A stretch of 64,000 nt of DNA. Source: Alkalicoccobacillus murimartini. Its GTDB lineage: Bacteria; Bacillota; Bacilli; Bacillales; Bacillaceae_D. Of the stretch, positions 35,661 through 44,787 are shown piece by piece. Under the pieces are notes generated by a model, which worked only from the letters and a program-made list of their open reading frames with translations, was not told where the DNA came from and ran no database searches. Each line of letters starts with the position of its first letter. Position 1 is the stretch's first letter. Made by a program: the position numbers and the translations under genes. The DNA is taken from contig NZ_JAUSUA010000004.1 in NCBI RefSeq assembly GCF_030813245.1, forward strand, positions 186,001 through 250,000, written 5' to 3'.

Positions 35661-36044
35661 TTAATTATCTAAAGTGAAGTCTTCTGTGATTCGGATGCTG
35701 TTGTTCACGGACTGAACGATCGGGCAGTTTTTTATTGATAGCTCTAACGCCTTAGCTATCGTCTCCTCAGATGCCTCTGTTCCACTTATGGTGAAATGAA
35801 GAGCCACGTCAGTTACTTCATTAACTCCCGCTTCATTTCGAGTGACCTCCGCTACAATAGTAATGTCTGAGTAAGCTATGCGTTTCTTTTGAAGAACTTT
35901 TCTTAATACACCGCCACTACATACAGCAATGGAAGAGACCAATAATTGATAGGGACGAAACTCATACTCTTCATTCCCCGATACATCCAATGTACCAAAG
36001 GTTGTTTTGTGTTGGAAGCCGTTCTCTGTCATGTTAAATTCCAT
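35661..36044 (-). CDS. OsmC/Ohr superfamily protein
   Basis: 127 residues with the OsmC fold. Family cysteines are in IAVCSGGVLRKVL (about Cys42) and SIKNCPIVQSV (about Cys106), the pair used for peroxide reduction in Ohr/OsmC. It resembles the YhfA-like branch more than classical Ohr, so the substrate is uncertain. ATG 36044 with GGAGGGGAG. It follows thrS by 29 bases with no terminator between, so read-through from the thrS T-box is expected. Confidence 0.82.
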   Translation of the reverse strand: MEFNMTENGFQHKTTFGTLDVSGNEEYEFRPYQLLVSSIAVCSGGVLRKVLQKKRIAYSDITIVAEVTRNEAGVNEVTDVALHFTISGTEASEETIAKALELSIKNCPIVQSVNNSIRITEDFTLDN

Positions 36045-36073
36045 TATGGTCTCTCCCCTCCAGCTCTATTGAA

Positions 36074-37987
36074 TTAAAGTTTATGAGAAGCAATTTCATC
36101 AACCAACTGCTTCAAGAAGTCTTCTTTGTTCACAACATGTTGTTCTTGTTCACCGTACTTACGAATATTTACTGTGCCATCGGTAACCTCTTTGTCTCCA
36201 AGCACAAGCATATAAGGTGTCTTCTTCATTTGAGCTTCACGAATTTTATACCCAATCTTCTCATTACGCTCATCTAACTGCACACGAACACCTGCATCTT
36301 CAAGAAGTGACTTTACACTTTCCGCATATTCCAGATGTGCTTCTGGAGAGACCGGGATCACTTGAACTTGAACAGGTGCCAGCCAAGTAGGGAAAGCTCC
36401 AGCGAAGTGCTCAATAAGAATTGCAATGAAACGGTCAATTGAACCAAATACAGCACGGTGAATAACAATTGGACGATCTTTTTCACCTTGTTCGTTCACA
36501 TAAGTCAGGTCAAATTTTTCTGGCATTTGGAAGTCTAGTTGAATCGTTGCACATTGGTGACTGCGTTTCAATGCATCTTTAATGTGGAAATCAATTTTCG
36601 GACCGTAAAAGGCACCGTCTCCCTCATTTAGGTAGTAGTCAACATTAAGATCCTTTAATACGTTCTCAAGTGATTGTTCTGCTTGTTCCCAAAGCTCGTC
36701 CGCTCCCATCGAATCTTCCGGACGTGTGGAAAGCTCTACAGAATATTCAAATCCAAACGTGCTATAGATTTGATCCACAAGACCAAACACTTGCTTCAGC
36801 TCATCTTCAATCTGATTGGGTGCAACAAAGATGTGAGCATCATCTTGCGTAAACGTACGAACACGCAGCATACCATTTAAAGATCCACTTAACTCGTGGC
36901 GATGTACTTGACCAAATTCAGCCATACGAATCGGTAGGTCACGGTAAGAATGCTGTTTGTTTTTGTAGATAAGCATATGTCCAGGACAGTTCATTGGTTT
37001 TAGGGCAAAACGTTTATCATCTACATCTGAGAAATACATATTCTCATGGTAATGATCCCAGTGACCTGATTGCTCCCATAGACGTTGGTTCATCATTAGT
37101 GGAGTTCTCACTTCCTGATAACCTGCTTTGTTATACAGATTGCGCGAGAAGTTCTCAAGCTCTGTGCGGATTGTTTGACCATTCGGAAGGAAAAACGGCA
37201 TCCCTGGCGCTTCTTCTGAGAACATAAATAGCTCCAACTCACGTCCTAGCTTACGGTGATCACGTTCCTTCGCTTGGCGAAGTAACTCTAGATGCTCGTC
37301 AAGGTCAGCTTGTTTAAAAAAGGCTGTTCCATAAATGCGTTGTAACATCTTGTTATCGCTGTTCCCTCTCCAATAAGCTCCCGCTAAATTTTGTAGCTTA
37401 AAGGCTTTGATCTTGTTTGTTGAAGGGACATGAATCCCACGACATAAATCAAAGAAATCACCCTGCTCATAAATCGTTACTTGCTCGTCTTCTGGGATCA
37501 CACCGATTAATTCTTGTTTATATTCATCTTCACCAAACTTGACTTTCGCCTCATCACGACTCACTTCCAAACGTTGAATCTCAAGGTTTTCGGAAACAAT
37601 CTTTTTCATTTCCTTTTCGATTTTTGGCAAATCCTCTTGAGTAATTGACTCCTCAGAATCGATATCATAATAAAATCCATCTTCAATCACAGGGCCAACA
37701 CCCAGCTTCACGTTTTTAAATAAACGGCGAACAGCCTGTGCCATCAAGTGTGCTGTACTATGTCGTAAGATCTCAAGTGCCTCATCTGACTCGGGTGTAA
37801 TGATCGCCACTTCACCATTTTCAGGAATTGGTCGTTTAAGATCAATGAGCTGTCCATTTATCTTTCCAGCAATGGCCTTTTTCTTTAATCCTGGGCTAAT
37901 CGAAGCTGCTACATCTTCTGTTGTAGTTCCTTCAGGAAACTCTTTTTTTGCTCCATCAGGAAAAATCAGTTCTAGCGTCTTATCCAT
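36074..37987 (-). CDS. thrS: Threonyl-tRNA synthetase
   Basis: 637 residues (B. subtilis ThrS 643). Order of domains: TGS (about 1-62), the HxxxH editing-like N2 domain with RHSTAHLMAQAV, the class II core with zinc-binding LKPMNCPGHM and motif 3 (VIHRAVFGSIDRFIAILIEH), and the C-terminal anticodon-binding domain (about 535-637). ATG 37987 with AAAGGAG. Controlled by a T-box leader. Confidence 0.97.
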   Translation of the reverse strand: MDKTLELIFPDGAKKEFPEGTTTEDVAASISPGLKKKAIAGKINGQLIDLKRPIPENGEVAIITPESDEALEILRHSTAHLMAQAVRRLFKNVKLGVGPVIEDGFYYDIDSEESITQEDLPKIEKEMKKIVSENLEIQRLEVSRDEAKVKFGEDEYKQELIGVIPEDEQVTIYEQGDFFDLCRGIHVPSTNKIKAFKLQNLAGAYWRGNSDNKMLQRIYGTAFFKQADLDEHLELLRQAKERDHRKLGRELELFMFSEEAPGMPFFLPNGQTIRTELENFSRNLYNKAGYQEVRTPLMMNQRLWEQSGHWDHYHENMYFSDVDDKRFALKPMNCPGHMLIYKNKQHSYRDLPIRMAEFGQVHRHELSGSLNGMLRVRTFTQDDAHIFVAPNQIEDELKQVFGLVDQIYSTFGFEYSVELSTRPEDSMGADELWEQAEQSLENVLKDLNVDYYLNEGDGAFYGPKIDFHIKDALKRSHQCATIQLDFQMPEKFDLTYVNEQGEKDRPIVIHRAVFGSIDRFIAILIEHFAGAFPTWLAPVQVQVIPVSPEAHLEYAESVKSLLEDAGVRVQLDERNEKIGYKIREAQMKKTPYMLVLGDKEVTDGTVNIRKYGEQEQHVVNKEDFLKQLVDEIASHKL

Positions 37988-38291
37988 GTCTTAACTCGCT
38001 CCTTTTTTTCTATTTTCGAGCACAAAAAAAACACTCGTCCCTTCCAATGAAGGGGCGAGTGTGGTTCGCGGTTCCACCCTAATGTCCGTACGTATACGGC
38101 TTATCTTACAGATAACGGCTGCGCGCCGGCATTGGATACTAAATAAAAAGGTTCCCCAATGCAGTTTAAAGGTGGTAAGGTCGCATTCCTTGTTTTGAGA
38201 CTCTCACCAATCGCCTCATTCTCTGAAAAACCAGCTAAACACGCCTCGTATCCTTATCATTACTATTCATATCATTCGAATGATTAATATG
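37988..38291 (-). promoter_or_regulatory. T-box leader (tRNA-Thr sensing) of thrS
   Basis: T-box AGGGTGGAACCGCG (38067-38080) on the minus strand, followed by a terminator with a 14-bp stem (38031-38062) and eight T residues. An ACC threonine codon (38174-38176, with a second ACC adjacent) is in the specifier position by alignment with the pheS leader in this window. Confidence 0.93.
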
Positions 38292-38297
38292 TAGTAT

Positions 38298-38326
38298 ATT
38301 ATAGGGAGGCGTTAAAGAAAAATCAA
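38298..38326 (-). promoter_or_regulatory. SigA promoter of thrS
   Basis: -35 TTGATT (38321-38326), 17-bp spacer, -10 TATAAT (38298-38303). A perfect 14-base palindrome ATCATTCGAATGAT (38271-38284) lies just after the start site. Confidence 0.78.
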
Positions 38327-39192
38327 GTGGGTTCGTGTTTTTTTTCTGATTGCTCCCTTAAAGGGTAGATATGCAATCGCTCTTCAAATATAGATTGAAT
38401 GGAAAGAATGACCCCATTTTCTGGTTCATCCGTGAATACATGAACTTCAGCCGGTACCATACTGACCAAGGGACTGATCATCATGTCCTGTACATCAAGT
38501 CCTTCTTCAAAGATCAGGTCTTCTTCTAAATAGAAAAGGATTTCTTCTTTTGTTAACTCACGAAACTGACTATCATAAATAGTGAACACTTGATCATGAA
38601 CAATGTACAAATGATTCACCTTAGACGGTGCTTTCCGTAAATGTTGCCTATAGTTCTCCAACATAGTTTGATAATCTTGCTCTAACATATATTCATCGAT
38701 GGCCATTTCCACACAATCAATTAATAGTTCTCCATATTCACGAAGGCGGAATGTTAAGAATGGTTCATAATAGAAAGAGGTTTCTTGTTCAATATGCGTT
38801 GCGAATGCACGGTAGATAAATTCTTTACGATTAAAAAACAGTTGAATATCAGGAAGGTCTTGTCGGTCTCCATCAAGGATTAACTTTGCGATAGAAAGAA
38901 TTTGAAACTGTTCTTCCTTATCAGTAAAGTAAAACATGGTTTCAATTATCGATAAGAGCCATTCCTCTTCTTTACTGTCGATCACATATTCCGTGAGTAT
39001 AGAGGCAAGAAGTGGATGAAACGAGTCATAAAAGCTGACTTGGACATCCTGATAATGCACATACAACACACCTTCTTCATCTACCTTTATCTCTACTCCT
39101 AGACCATAGGGCTGAAATCGTTGGACATAATCCTTTATTTCGTCATATAGGTTCCGACAATCCAATTTTTCTTCAAAGTGTATAGCGATCAA
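38323..39192 (-). CDS. ytxC: Sporulation protein YtxC
   Basis: 289 residues, B. subtilis YtxC about 281. Recognised by position (between the dnaB-dnaI side and thrS) and by its long alpha-helical, charged sequence without membrane helix. Blocks include FLTFRLREYGELLIDCVEMAIDEYMLEQDY. In B. subtilis it is annotated as a putative sporulation protein; biochemical function unknown. TTG start at 39192 with GGGGGAG seven bases upstream. Its stop overlaps the thrS promoter. Confidence 0.82.
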   Translation of the reverse strand: MIAIHFEEKLDCRNLYDEIKDYVQRFQPYGLGVEIKVDEEGVLYVHYQDVQVSFYDSFHPLLASILTEYVIDSKEEEWLLSIIETMFYFTDKEEQFQILSIAKLILDGDRQDLPDIQLFFNRKEFIYRAFATHIEQETSFYYEPFLTFRLREYGELLIDCVEMAIDEYMLEQDYQTMLENYRQHLRKAPSKVNHLYIVHDQVFTIYDSQFRELTKEEILFYLEEDLIFEEGLDVQDMMISPLVSMVPAEVHVFTDEPENGVILSIQSIFEERLHIYPLREQSEKKHEPT

Positions 39193-39335
39193 CCGTCAAC
39201 TCCCCCTTACCATATCAAACTTATCTTCACAAGATCGTCCTTATGCCTATCATGGGCTCTATCTCATCCTATGTATCAAATGTGAGAACATGCCGAGGTA
39301 CTATTGTTTTTTGTGCGACAGATTCCTCCATATCC

Positions 39336-39367
39336 ATAAAAAAACTCCCCGCATTTCTGCGGGGAGT
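39336..39367 (-). terminator. Intrinsic terminator of mqnC
   Basis: ACTCCCCGC and GCGGGGAGT with a six-base loop (39344-39367); seven T residues follow on the minus strand. Confidence 0.93.
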
Positions 39368-39379
39368 ACATCGGTTCAT

Positions 39380-40492
39380 TTAATTTTGCATAATAAAGTC
39401 TTTTTCTGCTGTTTCTTCACCGTCAAACACTCGAAGAATATCATAACCTGTTGTACGTTGAGCTGGAATTTTTCCTGCTTCACGAATCAGTCGAAGCGTT
39501 AAGTTCGTATTCACCTTATGCGTTGTATTAGCTGCAGAAACAACATTCTCTTCCATCATCGTTGAACCGAAATCATTACAACCAAAGTGTAAGGATTGCT
39601 TCCCGACTTCCGGCCCCATTGTAACCCATGAGGATTGGAAATTCGGAATGTTATCAAGAAAAATGCGAGAAATCGCAACATTTTTCAAGTAATCTTCTTT
39701 GGTTAACTTCTTCAATCTTTTGAGTCCAGTATTCTCAGGCTGAAGCAACCATGAGATAAAAGCTGTGAAACATTCCGTCTCATCCTGTGCATCTCTTACT
39801 CTCTGCAAGTGTAGCGCTCTTTCTTCAAATGATTCACCAAAACCAATAACCATTGTGGCTGAGCCAAACATCCCAACCTTTTTGCTTGCAGTCATGGCTT
39901 CCATCCATTGCTCCCAGGTTACCTTTAAGCGACTAACACGTAATCTGGTTTCTTCCGTTAAAATCTCAGCTCCGCCCCCAGGCATACTGTCTAAGCCAGC
40001 TTCATGTAACTCCCGCAGGACTTCCTCGACCGTTATACCTGATACATCTGCAATCTTCCAAATCTCAGCTGGAGAAAACGAATGCATCCAAATATCAGGA
40101 AAGCGTTCTTTAATCCCTTTTAATAAGTTGGTATAGTAATCAAGTTTTAAATTAGGATTAGTTCCACCTTGCATCAAAATCTCTGTTCCACCCACATCAA
40201 GCGTTTCTTGGATTTTTGAGAAGATCACTTCATCATCCAATACATAGCCTTCCTTGGAATTTGGAGGACGATAAAAAGCACAAAAACTGCAGTATGTATC
40301 ACAGAAGTTTGTGTAGTTTACATTACGCCCAATCACAAACGTAGTCACAGGATCAGGATGCCACTTTTTCATAATTGTGTCGGCAGCTTTTCCTAGCTTT
40401 TCAAGGTCATCACTTTCATATAATTTTACAGCGTCAGCCATAGAGATTCGATCTCCATTCACTGCGCGTTCAAGTATCTCGTCGACGCTCAT
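39380..40492 (-). CDS. mqnC: Radical SAM cyclic dehypoxanthinyl futalosine synthase
   Basis: 370 residues from ATG 40492, preceded by GGGGG (in-frame ATGs at 40510 and 40507 have poor ribosome sites). The radical SAM cluster Cys64, Cys68, Cys71 is in NFCDTYCSFCAFYR. LDSMPGGGAEIL and a GYDILRVFDG tail are typical of MqnC/MqnE/CofH relatives; overall pattern fits MqnC best. It acts in the futalosine route to menaquinone, which B. subtilis lacks. Set between ytxC and dnaI, an unlinked neighbourhood. Confidence 0.82.
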   Translation of the reverse strand: MSVDEILERAVNGDRISMADAVKLYESDDLEKLGKAADTIMKKWHPDPVTTFVIGRNVNYTNFCDTYCSFCAFYRPPNSKEGYVLDDEVIFSKIQETLDVGGTEILMQGGTNPNLKLDYYTNLLKGIKERFPDIWMHSFSPAEIWKIADVSGITVEEVLRELHEAGLDSMPGGGAEILTEETRLRVSRLKVTWEQWMEAMTASKKVGMFGSATMVIGFGESFEERALHLQRVRDAQDETECFTAFISWLLQPENTGLKRLKKLTKEDYLKNVAISRIFLDNIPNFQSSWVTMGPEVGKQSLHFGCNDFGSTMMEENVVSAANTTHKVNTNLTLRLIREAGKIPAQRTTGYDILRVFDGEETAEKDFIMQN

Positions 40493-40573
40493 CTGTGTAA
40501 CCCCCATCATCTTTCACAGGATAGTTTTATCGTATCATAGTTAAATAGAAACATCCAATTGCTAAACTCATTG

Positions 40574-40601
40574 AAAAAGGAGAGATTCCGTCACCCTCTC
40601 C
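40574..40601 (-). terminator. Terminator of dnaB-dnaI
   Basis: GGAGAG and CTCTCC (40579-40584 with 40596-40601) followed by TTTTT on the minus strand; the dnaI stop codon is in the loop side. Confidence 0.68.
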
Positions 40602-41517
40602 GGTTCTCCCCTTTTACCGTAATTACCTTTGTATAGTGTTTGATACGTTCCATGATTCGCATGGCCTTTAGTTCTTCAGTTCCGCCCTTGTCTGAGTACG
40701 ATAGATGATTTTCGAGTTCATCATAATCATAGTTGGATGTAAACAGGGTTGGTAATTTTTCAAGCATTCGATGCTGAAGAATGGCACCTAGAACATCATC
40801 TCGAGTCCAGCTTGAAGTTGTTTCTGCACCAATATCATCCAAGATTAATACCTTAGCCTTTTTCACTGCATCTAATTTTTCTTGAAAGGTTCCGTCGCCA
40901 ATCGACTGACGCATCTCTCTAAAAAAGTCAGGCGTATAAATGATAAAGGTTTCGATATTCCTCTCTTTTAATTCGTTAGCAATGGCTCCCATTAAATAGG
41001 TTTTACCTACACCAAACTTCCCGTAGAAATAAAGTCCCATTCCATCTTCGCCAGGATTCGCATTCATCGCAAAATGAAGGGCTGCCTTACTTGCCTCCAT
41101 TCGATCGGTATCCGCATCAAGTTGATTAAAGCTAGCAGATAGCACATCTTTCGGAATGTAGAGAGATCGGATCAAATCTTGCTCCTGCTTCTGTTTCTCA
41201 TGCTGCACTTTTAAACTACAGGCATGATAACGAAGCTCTAAATTCTTGCGTTCAATATAAAGCTCTGGTTGGTATCCTTGCATCAAATTCGGACATCGGT
41301 TTAGTCCCGGACAGTGATCGCAATGATCTCTTTCTTTTTTGTACTCATACAGTTTTGTCATACCAGTCGTCAGCATGTCATCTGTCACACCAGGGTGCTC
41401 ATCAAGAAACTGTGTAATATACGAGTTTTTAAGCAAGGACTGCTTGGCTTGATCTAGTCGCTTTTGCAATTCCTTGTTTCCATCCCACTGAGAGAGCGCT
41501 GTGTTAATGGGTTCCAT
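40591..41517 (-). CDS. dnaI: Helicase loader DnaI
   Basis: 308 residues (B. subtilis 311). Loads the DnaC replicative helicase. N-terminal zinc-binding helicase-interaction domain with Cys66, Cys69, Cys75 and Cys100. C-terminal AAA+ domain: Walker A GKFGVGKT (166-173), Walker B VLILDDIGAE, and the arginine finger region RIMERI. ATG 41517 lies one base past the dnaB stop, with the ribosome site inside dnaB. Confidence 0.95.
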   Translation of the reverse strand: MEPINTALSQWDGNKELQKRLDQAKQSLLKNSYITQFLDEHPGVTDDMLTTGMTKLYEYKKERDHCDHCPGLNRCPNLMQGYQPELYIERKNLELRYHACSLKVQHEKQKQEQDLIRSLYIPKDVLSASFNQLDADTDRMEASKAALHFAMNANPGEDGMGLYFYGKFGVGKTYLMGAIANELKERNIETFIIYTPDFFREMRQSIGDGTFQEKLDAVKKAKVLILDDIGAETTSSWTRDDVLGAILQHRMLEKLPTLFTSNYDYDELENHLSYSDKGGTEELKAMRIMERIKHYTKVITVKGENRRG

Positions 41518-41518
41518 T

Positions 41519-42964
41519 TTATTCTAGACCTCCTTTCTGTTGTTTGGACTTACGAAGTTCTTCTAGCATTTCCTCAAAACTTTGTTTGGATTGTTGATTC
41601 TTTGTTGTTGAAGTCTCTCCGGCAGACGTCGCTTCAGATGCCATTTTTGATTGTTTTTCTTCGACTAGCCATTTAGGCAGCTTGTCTCTCTTCTGATTAC
41701 GTTTGCCTTGGCGCTTTTGATTTCCACTCGAAGATGTTTGTTGCTGAGCTTCCGTCTTACTCTGTTGTTCTTTTAGAGCAAGCTGCATCGCTTCACGGAC
41801 TAATTTGACTTTTTTCCTAGACCAATGTCCTGCAATTTTATTAATTAAAGGCTTTGACAGCTTCATATCATATTGCCACAACACATAATCTAATAACACG
41901 TTTGTCACACCTGGTAGCAATTGATAATCGAGAATAAGACCTTCTACAATTTTAGCATCAGCCGGTGCTACCTGTGCGCCTTCAGACCTTAACTCAAGTA
42001 GTCTTAAAGGTGGTGTCTCTTCATAGAATTGAATGGTTTTTTCTTCGTCCGTAACGGCTTCTTTTTGATTCATCGTCTTATGTTCAATCGGATGCGATCT
42101 GAGACCAAGTCCAGGAGGTGTACCGCCGTATTCAAGCCTGTACCAGTCCTGTGCTTTACGCCGCAAAATATCTACGTCTACTTTCTCGTCGTGAAGCACT
42201 GCCTGAGACACAATCTTACTCATCTCAAGTGGTTCAATCCGATAAACAAAGGCTAATCGAATAATTGTTTCTTCTACGTCAGCTGAGATGGCTTGCTCAG
42301 GAACAATAAAGCTTGAAAGTGACTTTCTCATCAGGTCTAAATCAAAATCTTCGAAATGGAAGCCTTGTTTCTTTGTTCTCGACAAGATGGTTTTATCTTG
42401 GGCTGCGGTTAACGCCTCTCCTGTCTCTGATCTCAAATTAGAAACCATCTCCGAGTGATGTAAGGATGTGTACACTTCATCAAAAGAATAGGTTAACTCC
42501 GTGAATTCATCTAATGGGACTGTATCTACAGAAAAACGATCTCGTAATTCACGATATTGAGTTTTACCCAATCGATTAAACAAATAGACGCTTAGAACAT
42601 CATTCTCGAAGAATTGCTTTGGAGTCATAGGTGGTTGGAGCTCGTATAAGTATAGACTTTCTGAGTCTACCTTACGTTTATAGCTTTTGAGTAAACCAAT
42701 ACCTTCAAGCTTCTTTCGCTCTTCAAAAATCTTTGCTAGCGATAATTCTGTCATTAGCATCAGATGTCGATGTGTTTGCTCCGTACTTGACCACTGATCT
42801 CTCTCAAGATGAGCCCACAATGTTGTATATAATCCGTTTGCAACGGTACCAATTAAAGGTTGATACAGGAGGACCATAACTTTTTGATCCATATCTGTTA
42901 AATAATCTGCTGTTCTTACTGTGTATCTGTCAACAGGAAGCAGCTCTCTCCAATGCCAGCTCAA
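41519..42964 (-). CDS. dnaB: Replication initiation and membrane attachment protein DnaB
   Basis: 481 residues (B. subtilis 472). Gram-positive co-loader that acts with DnaD and DnaI at oriC and at restart sites; not the E. coli DnaB helicase. Two DDBH domains are expected: DDBH1 in the N-terminal half, and DDBH2 with the YxxxIxxxW-like stretch near NKIAGHWSRKKVKLVREAM (about 375-400). The C-terminal tail is basic and Gln/Ser-rich. TTG start at 42964 with AAGGGGGG upstream. Confidence 0.92.
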   Translation of the reverse strand: MSWHWRELLPVDRYTVRTADYLTDMDQKVMVLLYQPLIGTVANGLYTTLWAHLERDQWSSTEQTHRHLMLMTELSLAKIFEERKKLEGIGLLKSYKRKVDSESLYLYELQPPMTPKQFFENDVLSVYLFNRLGKTQYRELRDRFSVDTVPLDEFTELTYSFDEVYTSLHHSEMVSNLRSETGEALTAAQDKTILSRTKKQGFHFEDFDLDLMRKSLSSFIVPEQAISADVEETIIRLAFVYRIEPLEMSKIVSQAVLHDEKVDVDILRRKAQDWYRLEYGGTPPGLGLRSHPIEHKTMNQKEAVTDEEKTIQFYEETPPLRLLELRSEGAQVAPADAKIVEGLILDYQLLPGVTNVLLDYVLWQYDMKLSKPLINKIAGHWSRKKVKLVREAMQLALKEQQSKTEAQQQTSSSGNQKRQGKRNQKRDKLPKWLVEEKQSKMASEATSAGETSTTKNQQSKQSFEEMLEELRKSKQQKGGLE

Positions 42965-43040
42965 CTTAGAGCCCCCCTTGCGTCAAAATCATACGCATAG
43001 TGTACCATGCCGCATCTTTTGCTGTGCATATTTTGTCCTG

Positions 43041-43088
43041 AAAAGAGTAAATAGGAGCTTAACAGCGCAGCGCGCTTAAGCTCCTATT
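43041..43088 (-). terminator. Hairpin terminator of nrdR
   Basis: Perfect 13-bp stem AATAGGAGCTTAA (43050-43062) and TTAAGCTCCTATT (43076-43088), overlapping the nrdR stop. The T-run is interrupted (TATTTACTCTTTT), so efficiency is uncertain. Confidence 0.7.
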
Positions 43089-43543
43089 CAGCCTTTGTTC
43101 ATGAGGTCTGTTAATTCTTTAATAAATACATTAATATCTTTAAACTGTCTATATACTGAAGCAAATCGCACATAAGCGACATCATCAATATCTGCCAGTC
43201 TTTCCATTACAAGCTCACCTACATCATGGCTAAGCATTTCGTTTTTCCCAGATCCTCTAAGGTCTCTTTCCACATTATTGACTAGATTCTCTAAGGTTTC
43301 TAGAGGAACTGGCCTTTTCTCACATGCACGAATGAGTCCCCTTAAGATCTTCTCTCGACTAAACTCTTGTCTTGTTCCATCTTTTTTGACAACAATTAAC
43401 GGAACTTCTTCAACCGTCTCAAAGGTTGTGAACCGGGTTCCACACGATTCGCATTCTCTACGTCTCCGTATCGAGCGGGCTTCATCACTAGGTCTCGAAT
43501 CAAGTACCCTTGTACCATTATAATGGCATGCCGGACATCGCAT
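43088..43543 (-). CDS. nrdR: Ribonucleotide reductase repressor NrdR
   Basis: 151 residues (B. subtilis 152). Nucleotide-sensing repressor of nrd genes. Zinc ribbon Cys3, Cys6, Cys31, Cys34; arginine-rich DNA-binding stretch [12 protein letters not shown]; then an ATP-cone (about 47-135) with [20 protein letters not shown] 43543 with GGAGATGATTAC. Upstream of dnaB as in B. subtilis. Confidence 0.97.
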   Translation of the reverse strand: MRCPACHYNGTRVLDSRPSDEARSIRRRRECESCGTRFTTFETVEEVPLIVVKKDGTRQEFSREKILRGLIRACEKRPVPLETLENLVNNVERDLRGSGKNEMLSHDVGELVMERLADIDDVAYVRFASVYRQFKDINVFIKELTDLMNKG

Positions 43544-43619
43544 GTAATCATCTCCAACCTAACACAAGTCATTCTTTCTATCTCTCATCATATAAAAAAA
43601 GAAGGGACCTGACAAGCGG

Positions 43620-44021
43620 TTAAAGTAATTCTTCCCCTAAGCCAGACCCGATGTATGTTAGTTTTTTATCTAATTTATTGTACATATGAATGAGCCTCTT
43701 ACGGCTCTTACCAAAATCGGATGGTAGAACGGTATTAAACGAGCATGAAAAATCGACAGCCGTTTTAAAAGGTCTAACCGTAATTACAGATGCAACGAGC
43801 AAAAAAGATTGTCCAGATGCCTGCTCGATGATGATCTCTCCTCGTTCTAACTCTGTGCGTTTTAGCTTATAGCCTTCTTCCTTAACTACAGCTTCTACCG
43901 CTTCAATAACCTTATCCTTATTCCCTTTATAATATCTAGTTCTCAGTTCTTCTATACCGTGCTTTTCTGCTGTTTCCGCATAACTTCTAGTAAGAAAATG
44001 CCATGTCTCTTTTAACCCCAT
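43620..44021 (-). CDS. Conserved Bacillaceae protein of unknown function
   Basis: 133 residues, no signal peptide, no membrane helix; mixed alpha/beta with a basic C-terminal half (SDFGKSRKRLIHMYNKLDKKL). I do not recognise a named family. ATG 44021 with AAAAGGGGAG. Situated between speD and nrdR with its own gaps of about 75-100 bases on each side. Probably cytoplasmic. Confidence 0.7.
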   Translation of the reverse strand: MGLKETWHFLTRSYAETAEKHGIEELRTRYYKGNKDKVIEAVEAVVKEEGYKLKRTELERGEIIIEQASGQSFLLVASVITVRPFKTAVDFSCSFNTVLPSDFGKSRKRLIHMYNKLDKKLTYIGSGLGEELL

Positions 44022-44081
44022 TATTCTACTCCCCTTTTTATATCATCTACAGAAAGCGTTATCATTCATTGATCTAAAAAA

Positions 44082-44113
44082 AAGCGAATGTGCCTATAGA
44101 CAGACTCGCTTCC
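44082..44113 (-). terminator. Intrinsic terminator of speD
   Basis: AAGCGA...TCGCTT stem with one internal mismatch; eight T residues on the minus strand. Confidence 0.85.
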
Positions 44114-44122
44114 TTACATTCT

Positions 44123-44509
44123 TCATGTTTGGTTAGCTTCCACAGCCACTTTCTTAGGCTGTACAGGTCCCATTCCTCGCGGTACTTCAATGACTTCGCT
44201 AGAAGTTGAATGAAGTTCTTGAGCAATATAATTTGAAGCCAAGTGCGGATCCAAATCTCCACAGGTATACACATCTATACTCGCATAGCCATGCTCAGGA
44301 AAGCTGTGAATTGTTAAATGTGATTCAGAAATGATTACCACTCCACTTACACCATGAGGTGCAAACTTGTGAAAAGCCACTTCTCTCACTTCAGCTCCTG
44401 CTTTTAACGCGGCATCAACAAAAACCTGCTCAATTAAGTCCATATTATTCAACTTTTCTACATTACAACCCCATAGTTCTGCAATAACATGCCGACCCAT
44501 TGTGTCCAT
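44123..44509 (-). CDS. speD: S-adenosylmethionine decarboxylase proenzyme
   Basis: 128 residues (B. subtilis 126). Self-cleaving pyruvoyl enzyme supplying the aminopropyl donor for spermidine. Cleavage should occur between Glu62 and Ser63 in [13 protein letters not shown], making Ser63 the pyruvoyl group; His68 and Cys83 complete the active site. ATG 44509 with AAAGGGGGA. Preceded by an unassigned leader of about 140 bases. Confidence 0.97.
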   Translation of the reverse strand: MDTMGRHVIAELWGCNVEKLNNMDLIEQVFVDAALKAGAEVREVAFHKFAPHGVSGVVIISESHLTIHSFPEHGYASIDVYTCGDLDPHLASNYIAQELHSTSSEVIEVPRGMGPVQPKKVAVEANQT

Positions 44510-44651
44510 AAGTTGAATCCCCCTTTACTGTATTAATCATGCCTTTCCAAGCATGCAGCACCATCTATACACACGGGGGAAAGTTAGTCCGATGAGGTCC
44601 TAACCCTTTATGAGCATAGATCATACCTTGTTCGCCCTTATTGAAGCTCAC
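44510..44651 (-). other. Structured 5' leader of speD
   Basis: About 140 untranslated bases with at least two potential stem-loops: GTTAG/CTAAC around 44583-44604 and GCATG repeats around 44540-44555. It matches no riboswitch consensus I recognise. Confidence 0.4.
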
Positions 44652-44658
44652 GAAAACT

Positions 44659-44687
44659 AGTATACTTTGTTTTTGAAGTCAATGCAA
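44659..44687 (-). promoter_or_regulatory. SigA promoter of speD
   Basis: -35 TTGCAT (44682-44687), 17-bp spacer, -10 TATACT (44659-44664). Confidence 0.65.
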
Positions 44688-44723
44688 TAGAATGCCTGAG
44701 AAACTTATCTATTTAATTGACTA

Positions 44724-44760
44724 AAATAGACAAAAGCTGCGCCATGTTGGCACAGCTTTA
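44724..44760 (-). terminator. Intrinsic terminator of gapB
   Basis: AAAGCTG-GCCA and TGGC-CAGCTTT arms (44732-44760), then TTTTGTCTATTTT on the minus strand. Confidence 0.85.
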
Positions 44761-44787
44761 TATTGTCTCATCCCTACTCTTTAGTCA

